The position numbers and the translations under genes were made by a program. From an uncultured bacterium (GTDB taxonomy: Bacteria > Cyanobacteriota > Vampirovibrionia > Gastranaerophilales > Gastranaerophilaceae), in contig CABRZP010000003.1 in the NCBI GenBank assembly GCA_902475545.1, forward strand, positions 95,433 through 159,432: 64,000 nucleotides of DNA, read 5' to 3'. The notes beneath the pieces are model-generated. The model saw only the letters and a program-made list of their open reading frames with translations. It did not search any database and was not told the DNA's origin. Shown here piece after piece: positions 57,085 through 64,000 of the stretch (position 1 is the stretch's first letter; each line of letters starts with the position of its first letter).

Positions 57085-57123
57085 AAAATACGGGACAAAA
57101 TGCATAACATTTGTCCGTATTTT
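57085..57123 (+). terminator. Intrinsic terminator after hsp20
   Basis: AAAATACGGGACAAA pairs with TTTGTCC-GTATTTT across a 10-base centre with one bulge. The following 160 bases hold only an AT-rich leader with a TATATA-rich stretch before the next gene. Confidence 0.75.
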
Positions 57124-57287
57124 AATTTAATCAGTGAATATTTTATTAAACATGTTAATTGTACCTACAAGCAATTCATTAGCTTTACAAAGACTTAACA
57201 TTTTTCTATATATTTAGCAATTTTAGCATCAGTATATACTTTATATATAATATAAAGCAAATTACTAATTTGGAGAGTGAAGCTGTA

Positions 57288-59213
57288 ATGAATTACTATG
57301 AGTTTTTAAATAAGCAATTAGAAACCCAACAAGGACAGCAAATTGGGCAGAGCAAAATTAAACAACCGACTTCCGGCAATGAACCCATATTTAATAATGA
57401 TGCCCCAACAGTACAACTTAACGGTAAACCTATTTTTTCTAAAGCAGATAAAACAGAAGTTAATGAAATAAATTTTGATAAATTAGCTTCTGAAGAAGCT
57501 ATGACAGACGAGAACCAAAAATTCAGTGCTTTAGAATTTGTATTAAAAACTTTCCTATCAATCGATAAAATAAAAAATCTTGCCGATAAAGACGGAGACG
57601 GCAAAATTACTGCCGAGGAAGCAAAAGCTTATATTACAGAATTAGCCGGAAAAGATGGCAATATTGAGGATATTTCATTAGAAGATTTTGAAGCCATACT
57701 TAAGGAAAATAATATCAACCTTGAAGAGCTTAACAATGAAACGTATGATGTTACTCCTGAAGACCCGCACAATTCAAACGCCAACACCGGACAAATTCAA
57801 GAAACACAAGGGGTAGCTAATACCCAGCCAACGGCAGTTCAATCTTCCGGTGAAGCTTCTGCTGTATCATCCGCTCCGGTTTCAGATAATACAGCTCCAC
57901 AGCCAAAAACTATTGATAACATGTCATTGAGCGAACTTCAGAGCGAAAAAACAAACCGAGAAAATACATTAAAAGAAAAACAAAGTGCAGTCAATGCCGT
58001 TAATAACGGCTCTAATGAAAAAGTTAAGGCGGCAAAAACAACAGCGGATAAAGCTAAGGCAGAATACGAAAAAGCTATTAAAGAAGATGATGGAGCAAAG
58101 AAATTTGCTAAACAAATTCTAAATAATAATTCAAAAATAGAAAAAAATCAGGCAGCATTAGATAAAAATGATACTGAAATTACAAAAAAAGAAAGCGATA
58201 TTTCAAATCAAGAAAACACCTTAGAAAATCTAAGGTCAAGCTTAACTGCATTAACTGACGCATTATCATCACTCCCAGCACCAACAGGAAAAGAAGAAGA
58301 TAAAGACAAAGATGCAAAAATTAAAGCTAAAAAAGATGAGTTACAAAAAAATATAGCAGCAAAGAAAAATGAAGTCTCAAAACAAGAAAAACAATTAGAA
58401 AAACTAAAAAAAGAATTAGAAAAATTAAAAGAAAATAAAACAAAATTAGAGACAGAAAAAAAATCTCTAATGGAAGAAAAAAGCAAACTTGACGAACAAG
58501 TTAAGAAAAACTGTTCCGAAGCTACTAAAGGTAAACTTGAAGCATTTAATAAAGCTCAGCAAAATGTAGATAAAGTAAAAACTCAAGAATTAACAAAAGC
58601 AAAGAGTGAATTAAAAACAGCTCAAGACAAGGTTAAAGAAGTTGATAAGAAAATAACAGAAGCTAAAATTAGAGAAATCAAATCTTCAGCGAAAGCAGCT
58701 TCAAATACTACAGACTTAAATATTGAAAATATACCTGCAAGCGTCAGAAAACAGTTAGGCGGTAAAGTAAGCCAACTGTCAGACGGAACTCAAGTTTTAA
58801 CATTTAATTATACTAAACTTGACCAAATGCAGCCGGAATTTGTTGGAAAAATTCCAGAATTCCAAAGGATTGCGGATGAGATGGGTTATACCTTCGTAAT
58901 CTCTGACGGCAGCCGCAGCGTTGCAGAATCAAATGCAGCAAGAGCAAGAAAAGGAACATTTGTAGCTAAAGGTGGAAACTCTCCACACAATTACGGTGTA
59001 GCAATCGATATTGCTTTGTATAAAGATGGAAAAGCCGTTTCCGGTAATCAATTTAAAGAATATGCTAACCGAGTTAAAACAGAAGCAGGTATAACTTGGG
59101 GCGGGGACTGGGGTTCTTACGGACAAAAATACGAAACTCAGCATTTTGAACTTGCAGACTGGAAAGCTAAATACAAAAATCCACAAAATTTAATTCAACA
59201 TCACTTAGCATAA
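57288..59213 (+). CDS. EF-hand / coiled-coil / peptidase M15 protein
   Basis: This encodes 641 residues from the ATG at 57288 (GGAGAG at 57272; the earlier in-frame TTG overlaps that site). An EF-hand loop 'D-K-D-G-D-G-K-I-T-A-E-E' is near residue 100. After a polar linker, a long coiled coil spans about 215-470 ('E-K-Q-L-E-K-L-K-K-E-L-E-K-L'). The last 130 residues are an M15 (VanY/endolysin L,D- or D,D-peptidase) domain with zinc ligands His567 and Asp574 in 'S-P-H-N-Y-G-V-A-I-D' and His619 in 'Q-H-F-E-L'. It should cut peptidoglycan peptides. There is no signal peptide; the N-terminus MNYYEFLNKQLE may be an export or targeting region. Confidence 0.82.
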   Translation: MNYYEFLNKQLETQQGQQIGQSKIKQPTSGNEPIFNNDAPTVQLNGKPIFSKADKTEVNEINFDKLASEEAMTDENQKFSALEFVLKTFLSIDKIKNLADKDGDGKITAEEAKAYITELAGKDGNIEDISLEDFEAILKENNINLEELNNETYDVTPEDPHNSNANTGQIQETQGVANTQPTAVQSSGEASAVSSAPVSDNTAPQPKTIDNMSLSELQSEKTNRENTLKEKQSAVNAVNNGSNEKVKAAKTTADKAKAEYEKAIKEDDGAKKFAKQILNNNSKIEKNQAALDKNDTEITKKESDISNQENTLENLRSSLTALTDALSSLPAPTGKEEDKDKDAKIKAKKDELQKNIAAKKNEVSKQEKQLEKLKKELEKLKENKTKLETEKKSLMEEKSKLDEQVKKNCSEATKGKLEAFNKAQQNVDKVKTQELTKAKSELKTAQDKVKEVDKKITEAKIREIKSSAKAASNTTDLNIENIPASVRKQLGGKVSQLSDGTQVLTFNYTKLDQMQPEFVGKIPEFQRIADEMGYTFVISDGSRSVAESNAARARKGTFVAKGGNSPHNYGVAIDIALYKDGKAVSGNQFKEYANRVKTEAGITWGGDWGSYGQKYETQHFELADWKAKYKNPQNLIQHHLA

Positions 59214-59234
59214 AAAGACCCTTAACGGGTCTTT
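59214..59234 (+). terminator. Intrinsic terminator of the M15 gene
   Basis: AAAGACCC (59214-59221) pairs with GGGTCTTT (59227-59234), loop TTAAC. Confidence 0.85.
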
Positions 59235-59255
59235 ATTACGTGCATTATTTAAGCA

Positions 59256-59281
59256 AAAAAAAAGACCATAACGGTCTTTTT
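59256..59281 (-). terminator. Terminator of the opposing small gene
   Basis: AAAAAGACC (59259-59267) pairs with GGTCTTTTT (59273-59281). On the minus strand a nine-T run follows. The loop and core match the neighbouring hairpin at 59214. Confidence 0.8.
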
Positions 59282-59351
59282 AAATATATCCTAATTCCTT
59301 AATTTCAATTTCCTTATATTTATTTCCTATATTCCAACGAACCTATATCGT

Positions 59352-59528
59352 TTATGCAATAAAATTTGTTCCAAATCTGTTTGCACCGTGGAAGAATGAT
59401 TGTTTCATCATTTGAATCAATGTCTTTTTAACAATTCTTTTATCACTTAAATTTACATCGTTAATTGCTTTTGATGTATCTTTATATGCAGATGTCACAG
59501 CATCAGAAAATAATAGCACAGTTGCCAT
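59352..59528 (-). CDS. Small 58-residue protein
   Basis: The minus strand encodes 58 residues from the ATG at 59528, beginning MATVLLFSDAVTSAYKDTSK and ending 'F-F-H-G-A-N-R-F-G-T-N-F-I-A'. A GAGAGGA ribosome-binding site stands about 8 bases upstream and a good terminator lies downstream (59256-59281), so it has all parts of a real gene. It is amphipathic and basic in the middle, without a membrane helix. The function is unknown. It sits alone between the M15 gene and the coiled-coil gene. Confidence 0.7.
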   Translation of the reverse strand: MATVLLFSDAVTSAYKDTSKAINDVNLSDKRIVKKTLIQMMKQSFFHGANRFGTNFIA

Positions 59529-59751
59529 AGTTAAAATCCTCTCAATTCTTAAAACTTATTTAAACTTAAATTTCTTTTTCTTTATTTATCTCTTACATAT
59601 ATATAAAAACTTTCGCTAAAAAAATATTGCCTTTTTATATTCACTTTATATAAAGGTTGTTACATATCTTTACATGTCGAAGATTTTATTAAAGTATTCC
59701 CCTATTAGTGCCGAAAACATGAATATAAAGATACGAAAGGAATATGGCAAA

Positions 59752-61152
59752 ATGGGATTGTCCTCCTCACAAGGTCGATTATTATCAATAACTGCAAGAC
59801 TGACTTCTAACGAATATGAGTCACAACAAATCTCTAATGCAAAAATGAGATTGTCAACTCAATCACAAGAAGCCAGTAATCAATATATTTCGGCATTAAA
59901 TGCACAGCAATTAATGTTTGTATCTTATGATGCACAAGGTCAAGCCGTAAAAGAAAACCTTACAGCTAGTTCATTATACCAATATACAGAAATGAAAAAC
60001 CAATATGTACTAAGTAATAATGCCGGTCAAGCCTTATTACCTGCAAGTGATATTGCGGTATTTAAAAAATCAAACAATTTAGACCAATTTTTAACTGCAT
60101 ACGGAATTGAAAAAGTATGGAAAGCTGATACTTTAGAAAAGAATTATAATATTATGCAAGATGCCGAACAACCGGGCGGTGCAAAATATATCTGGGATCA
60201 AAAAATTAATGAAATAAAAAATGCTACATACGGAACTCATACTGAAGGACCAAATCAAGGAAAACCTATCACTGCAACAGAACAATGGCAGACTGAAAAA
60301 ATGAATGCGTATACCGTTTATATGAATGCGATGGAAGAATATGATAGAGCCCAACTTCAAGAAGCAAACGGTATTCCTATAGGTAACATGAATGCAATAG
60401 TAAATGCATTATCTGATGCAAAGCAAGCTTATACTGACACAATAACTATTGATGCTTGGGCTACAGCAAGAGCTGTCTATGGTGAACCAACAATAAGTAC
60501 TACCGAAATTGATGGAGAAACTATAAATGTATACAAATACAGCGGAGAACAAAGTGCAGAATACACAGCTTTGAAAGACTATAACGTTGCAAAAGCTGAA
60601 TTTGATGCAGAAGCAAGAGACTATGGTACATCACTGGATGATTTGTATTCATACAAAGATCCGGAAAAGGCTCAATGGTATATAAACCTATGGTACAGAA
60701 TGAACGGAAGTTCTACTCAAAAAAGTACTGATGGAGATGCCGGAACATATTATGCTAAATTAGACAGCAAATTATTAACAAGTACTTCTTGGATTAAAGA
60801 TGCTTTATCTCAAGGTATTATAACTCTGGAAAAAGCAACAAATAATGATACACCAAACACTGTAGCAAGTGACAACTCATTAACAATCTTAAAACTAAAC
60901 GGCATAAAATGGGATTCCACTATTTACACAAACAGCAGTAATTTTACAATGAAAGATGATGATCAGGCTATTGCAAGGGCTGAAGCTGAATATTCAAGAA
61001 AAACTCAAGAAATTACAATGAAAGATGAAAAGTATCAAAATAAAATTAAAAAACTTGAAACCGAACATTCAACGCTTCAAACTGAATATGAATCAGTACA
61101 ATCAGCTTTGAACAAAAATATTGAAAGATCATACAAAGCATTCAGTGCTTAA
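59752..61152 (+). CDS. Coiled-coil protein of unknown function
   Basis: This encodes 466 residues from the ATG at 59752 (AAAGGA about ten bases upstream; the frame opens 26 codons earlier without a site). It starts MGLSSSQGRLLSITARLTSN, an amphipathic helix that, with the last 60 residues ('R-K-T-Q-E-I-T-M-K-D-E-K-Y' to 'N-I-E-R-S-Y-K-A-F'), gives terminal helices around a Thr/Ala/Tyr-rich middle. This 'helices at both ends' plan is reminiscent of flagellin/hook-associated or secreted needle proteins, but the resemblance is structural only. No flagellar genes are nearby. It is probably secreted or structural. Confidence 0.65.
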   Translation: MGLSSSQGRLLSITARLTSNEYESQQISNAKMRLSTQSQEASNQYISALNAQQLMFVSYDAQGQAVKENLTASSLYQYTEMKNQYVLSNNAGQALLPASDIAVFKKSNNLDQFLTAYGIEKVWKADTLEKNYNIMQDAEQPGGAKYIWDQKINEIKNATYGTHTEGPNQGKPITATEQWQTEKMNAYTVYMNAMEEYDRAQLQEANGIPIGNMNAIVNALSDAKQAYTDTITIDAWATARAVYGEPTISTTEIDGETINVYKYSGEQSAEYTALKDYNVAKAEFDAEARDYGTSLDDLYSYKDPEKAQWYINLWYRMNGSSTQKSTDGDAGTYYAKLDSKLLTSTSWIKDALSQGIITLEKATNNDTPNTVASDNSLTILKLNGIKWDSTIYTNSSNFTMKDDDQAIARAEAEYSRKTQEITMKDEKYQNKIKKLETEHSTLQTEYESVQSALNKNIERSYKAFSA

Positions 61153-61262
61153 CGAAATAAAAACTAACCAAAACTACTTTAAATAATCTAATTTAATTTT
61201 TCCCCTACAATTTTTCCCTCCACTTTATAGTATAATTAAACTATTAAATGGAGGTTTTTATT

Positions 61263-62255
61263 ATGAAGACGATTACACTAATTAACGGTGACGGAATAGG
61301 ACCTGAAATTTCCCAAAGCGTTGTTAAAATCATTGAAAAAAGCGGATTAGAAATCAATTGGGATATTCAAACCGCAGGATCTGATGTTATAGAATCAGAA
61401 GGAACTCCTCTTCCTCAAAGAGTGTTAGAATCCATCAAAAGAAATAAAGTTGCTCTTAAAGCACCCGTAACAACACCGATAGGAAAAGGGTTTCGCTCTG
61501 TTAATGTTCAATTAAGAAAAGACCTTGATTTATATGCAAATCTTCGTCCTTGCAAAAACTTACCGGGAATTGATACCCGTTTCAAAGATATCAACTTAGT
61601 TGTAGTGAGAGAAAATACAGAAGATTTATACGCAGGGATAGAAGAACAAATTGATGAAAATACTGCACATAGTATAAAAATCATTACAAGAAAAGCTTCA
61701 GAAAGAATTTGCAAATTCGCATTCGATTATGCTGCCAAAAATAACAGAAAAGAAGTTTGTGTTGTTACAAAAGCAAATATAATGAAACTTTCTGACGGAT
61801 TATTTTTGGATTCATACAGAAAAATTGCACAAAATTATCCGCAAATCAAAACACGAGAAATTCTTGTAGATAATTTATGTATGCAATTAGTTCAAGATCC
61901 GACAAAATTTGATGTTCTTGTACTTCCTAATTTATATGGAGATATTGTATCAGACTTAACAGCAGGGCTTATAGGCGGACTTGGAGTTGCTCAAGGTGCA
62001 AATATTGGTCTTGATTGTGCTGTATTTGAACCTGTTCATGGTTCTGCTCCTGATATTAAAGGTCAAAATAAAGCTAACCCAACAGCACTTTTATTATCAG
62101 CAATCGAAATGCTTAGATACATTAACGAAGATAAATATGCCGAAAAAATCGAGAATGCATTATTTAAAACTTTAACTCAAGGATTTAAGACTAAAGATAT
62201 AGGCGGAACCTTGACAACTACCGAATTTACAGACAAAATAATATCAAATTTATAA
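61263..62255 (+). CDS. NAD(P)-isocitrate / isopropylmalate-type dehydrogenase, probably isocitrate dehydrogenase
   Basis: This encodes 330 residues from the ATG at 61263 (GGAGG upstream; TATAAT at 61231-61236). It is a beta-decarboxylating dehydrogenase: 'I-N-G-D-G-I-G-P-E-I' start, substrate arginines in 'V-N-V-Q-L-R-K-D-L-D-L-Y-A-N-L-R-P', metal aspartates in 'L-Y-G-D-I-V-S-D-L', and 'E-P-V-H-G-S-A-P-D-I' near the NAD site. The 'R-S-V-N-V-Q-L-R' substrate loop and 330-residue length fit short NAD-type isocitrate dehydrogenases; homoisocitrate or isopropylmalate dehydrogenase is less likely, and no leu genes are near. It would supply 2-oxoglutarate for glutamate synthesis. Confidence 0.85.
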   Translation: MKTITLINGDGIGPEISQSVVKIIEKSGLEINWDIQTAGSDVIESEGTPLPQRVLESIKRNKVALKAPVTTPIGKGFRSVNVQLRKDLDLYANLRPCKNLPGIDTRFKDINLVVVRENTEDLYAGIEEQIDENTAHSIKIITRKASERICKFAFDYAAKNNRKEVCVVTKANIMKLSDGLFLDSYRKIAQNYPQIKTREILVDNLCMQLVQDPTKFDVLVLPNLYGDIVSDLTAGLIGGLGVAQGANIGLDCAVFEPVHGSAPDIKGQNKANPTALLLSAIEMLRYINEDKYAEKIENALFKTLTQGFKTKDIGGTLTTTEFTDKIISNL

Positions 62256-62258
62256 AAC

Positions 62259-62292
62259 AAAAAGGTGGTTTCTTTCAGAAACCACCTTTTTT
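62259..62292. terminator. Bidirectional intrinsic terminator
   Basis: AAAAAGGTGGTTTC (62259-62272) pairs with GAAACCACCTTTTT (62278-62291). It serves both the dehydrogenase and the convergent flavoprotein gene. Confidence 0.93.
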
Positions 62293-62310
62293 ATTTTATA
62301 TTATAATAGA

Positions 62311-63684
62311 TTATCTTGCACAAATTGTTCTAGCAACATGTACACCGGATGCTGAAGCTTGCAACAATCCTCTTGTTACACCGGCACCATCACCAATTGT
62401 AAATAAGTTTTTAACACCTTCTGTTTCCAGTTCATTTGTTAATTTTACTCTTGCTGAATAGAATTTAACTTCTATACCATATAGCAATGTATATCTTGAA
62501 GCAGTACCCGGAGCAATTTTATCAAGAGCTTGAAGCATTTCAATAATACTTGTCATCTGTCTGTAAGGAATTACAAGACTTAAATCACCAGGTGTTGCAC
62601 AGGTTAAAGTTGGAGTAATAATACTTGATTTAATTCTTTCAGGGGTAGAACGTCTGCCTTCTAAAAGATCTCCAAATCTCTGAACAAGAATTCCTCCACC
62701 TAACATGTTAGCTAATCTTGCGATATGTTGACCATATTGAATTGGTTCTTTGAACGGTTCAGTAAATTTTTCACTAACTAATAACGCAAAGTTAGTATTA
62801 GGAGTTTTGTAATTAGCATAACTGTGACCATTAACAGTAGCAATGCCTGAATAATTTTCCTGAACAACTTCTCCGTTAGGGTTCATACAAAAAGTTCTAA
62901 CTTCATCACCAAATGTTGGAGAATGATAAATCAATTTTGATTCATATAATTTAGAAGTTAACGGTTCAAATACAGGTGCAGGAAGTTCAACACGAACCCC
63001 AACATCAACAGCATTATTCACCATACCAATTTTATGTTTTGCGAATTCTTGAGTTAACCAATCTGCTCCTTCTCTTCCCGGTGCAATAATTGTATATTCC
63101 GCAGATATAATTTCTCCGTTATCAAGTTGAATACCTTTAACTTGTTCGCATTCAACGATTAAAGATTGAGCAGAAACATTATTCAGAATTGTGATTCTTT
63201 CATCTAGATAATCCTGCATATTTTTAAGAACATCTAAACTTCTTTCTGTACCAAGGTGTCTTACAGGAGAATGAACAAGTTTTAATTCAGCAAGAACAGC
63301 TTGATGTTCAATTTCTTCAAAGACCTTCATATCAGTACCGAAGACTTCTTCGGTTGCACCATATTTAAGGTATAAATCATCTGAGTATTTAATTAAATCT
63401 TCAGCTTGTTTTCTTGTCATATAGTCAACAAGGTGACCACCTACGTCAGGAGTAAGGGTTAATTTTCCGTCAGAAAAAGCTCCTGCACCACCCCAACCGC
63501 ATAACAAACCGCATCTTTTGCAGTTTACGCATTTTGGAGAGCCTTCACGAATAGGGCATTTTCTTTTCTCAATTTTTTGTCCTTTTTCAATTAAAACGAC
63601 TTTCCATTCAGGTTTTAATTTAGTGATTTCCAGAGCCGCAAAGATTCCGGCAGGTCCGGCACCAATTATTGCTACATTATACAT
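62311..63684 (-). CDS. FAD-dependent dehydrogenase (COG2509-like)
   Basis: This encodes 457 residues. The N-terminal Rossmann motif is 'A-I-I-G-A-G-P-A-G-I-F-A-A'. A cysteine cluster follows ('C-P-I-R', 'C-V-N-C-K-R-C-G-L-L-C-G') and then the signature 'G-W-G-G-A-G-A-F-S-D-G-K-L', characteristic of the 'NAD(FAD)-utilising dehydrogenase' family. The C-terminal FAD contact is 'F-T-I-G-D-G-A-G-V-T-R-G'. The reaction is not defined for this family; the cysteines may hold a cluster. It is convergent with the isocitrate dehydrogenase, sharing the terminator at 62259. Confidence 0.9.
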   Translation of the reverse strand: MYNVAIIGAGPAGIFAALEITKLKPEWKVVLIEKGQKIEKRKCPIREGSPKCVNCKRCGLLCGWGGAGAFSDGKLTLTPDVGGHLVDYMTRKQAEDLIKYSDDLYLKYGATEEVFGTDMKVFEEIEHQAVLAELKLVHSPVRHLGTERSLDVLKNMQDYLDERITILNNVSAQSLIVECEQVKGIQLDNGEIISAEYTIIAPGREGADWLTQEFAKHKIGMVNNAVDVGVRVELPAPVFEPLTSKLYESKLIYHSPTFGDEVRTFCMNPNGEVVQENYSGIATVNGHSYANYKTPNTNFALLVSEKFTEPFKEPIQYGQHIARLANMLGGGILVQRFGDLLEGRRSTPERIKSSIITPTLTCATPGDLSLVIPYRQMTSIIEMLQALDKIAPGTASRYTLLYGIEVKFYSARVKLTNELETEGVKNLFTIGDGAGVTRGLLQASASGVHVARTICAR

Positions 63685-64000
63685 TTAATCTATCTCCATT
63701 CTTGTCAACCGTTTAAGTATATCGTGAACATGTTTTAAATTAAAGCCTTTGTAAAGATTTTTACATAAATAATATTATCCGCAGGATAATCAAAGGAAGG
63801 TTCGGAAACGTAGTTTCTGATAATTTTCTTTCTTCACCACATTTCTTTGACCGCAAAGAAACGTGGCACAAAGAAACTCTCTCCCATCACTACGTTCGCT
63901 AATAAATAGTAAATGCTCAACTTAAAGCGAGTAAACTCACTTGTGTGTCACCCTGAACTTGTTTCAGGGTCTCAAATATTTGCCGTTCAAACAATACTCG
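63685..64000. repeat. Repeat-rich non-coding stretch
   Basis: No gene is seen. It contains the small hairpin ATTATCC/GGATAAT, the hairpin GAAAC/GTTTC, and a longer imperfect one (TTTCTTTG 63842-63849 with CAAAGAAA 63854-63861, extended by CCAC/GTGG across a mismatch). It also holds the 26-base inverted copy of the dispersed repeat at 63946-63971. The bases nearest 63684 are the leader of the flavoprotein gene. Confidence 0.6.

Noticed and set aside
1..64000. CRISPR array, replication origin or rRNA operon
   Set aside because: No regularly spaced repeats of CRISPR type, no DnaA-box cluster and no rRNA-like sequence were seen.

Overview
The window is a strongly AT-rich bacterial chromosome segment (roughly 30% G+C by eye) with compact, mostly standard-code genes and Shine-Dalgarno starts. 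The gene mix suggests a gut-type non-photosynthetic cyanobacterial relative (Vampirovibrionia/Melainabacteria, order Gastranaerophilales). Pointers are: a double-membrane envelope (TolC-like outer-membrane factor with an EmrA/EmrB pump), PilM/N/O type IV pilus genes, fermentative enzymes such as pyruvate phosphate dikinase, many TPR proteins, and several otherwise unrecognisable proteins with a short N-terminal Asn-Phe-Thr-Gly-like motif. The taxonomic call is inference; no rRNA or ribosomal protein is present to prove it.

Layout. 1-2432: the 5' end of tyrS, an orphan protein with the N-terminal motif, two phage-tail-like genes and a small membrane protein. 2597-9612: a three-gene module of a giant acidic membrane-tethered protein with a TonB-like C-terminus, a small sigma factor and a zinc-ribbon/ATPase/TPR protein. 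9674-12275: a TPR protein and a Bax-inhibitor-1-like membrane protein. 12412-13674: tRNA-Asn followed by the left part of a decayed Mu-like transposable element. 13683-20313: hisS (apparently leaderless), an XRE regulator, two glycosyltransferases, gloA and murA. 20444-28290: a complete multidrug efflux locus (tolC-like gene divergent from marR-emrA-emrB-emrB) and a SulP transporter. 28349-28741: a palindromic repeat, tRNA-Gln and a duplicated tRNA tail. 28853-33011: a matrixin-like metalloprotease, a capsule-type glycosyltransferase, a GT6 (ABO blood-group-type) glycosyltransferase, an aldolase-like enzyme and a radical SAM protein.

33018-47202 is mostly housekeeping: pilO and a fused pilM-pilN, nadA, rlmB, a sigma-70 factor, a histidine kinase, a KdsC-like phosphatase, a TPR protein, lysC, an orphan protein and ppdK. 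47354-51358 holds an orphan protein with the N-terminal motif and a large EF-hand/repeat/calpain-like cysteine protease. tRNA-Ala follows. 51721-54758 is a sulfur/redox pair: a four-domain CoA-disulfide-reductase-like protein and a DNA-binding/NifX-like fusion. 54809-56513 is a cluster of small secreted proteins, one of which appears to need a -1 ribosomal frameshift at an A AAA AAG site (or is broken there). 56617-61152 contains hsp20, an EF-hand/coiled-coil/peptidase M15 protein, an opposing 58-residue gene and an unusual coiled-coil protein. 61263-63684 holds an isocitrate dehydrogenase and a flavoprotein. The last 316 bases are repeat-rich non-coding DNA.

The most unusual items are the start-codon-less second frame at 54809-55216, the calpain-like and M15 EF-hand proteins, the bacterial GT6 gene with the Asn-Ala-Asn motif, the TonB-domain/sigma/ATPase module, the dual-start NifX-like fusion, the tRNA-Gln tail duplication, and two promoters placed so that the transcript would begin exactly at the start codon.
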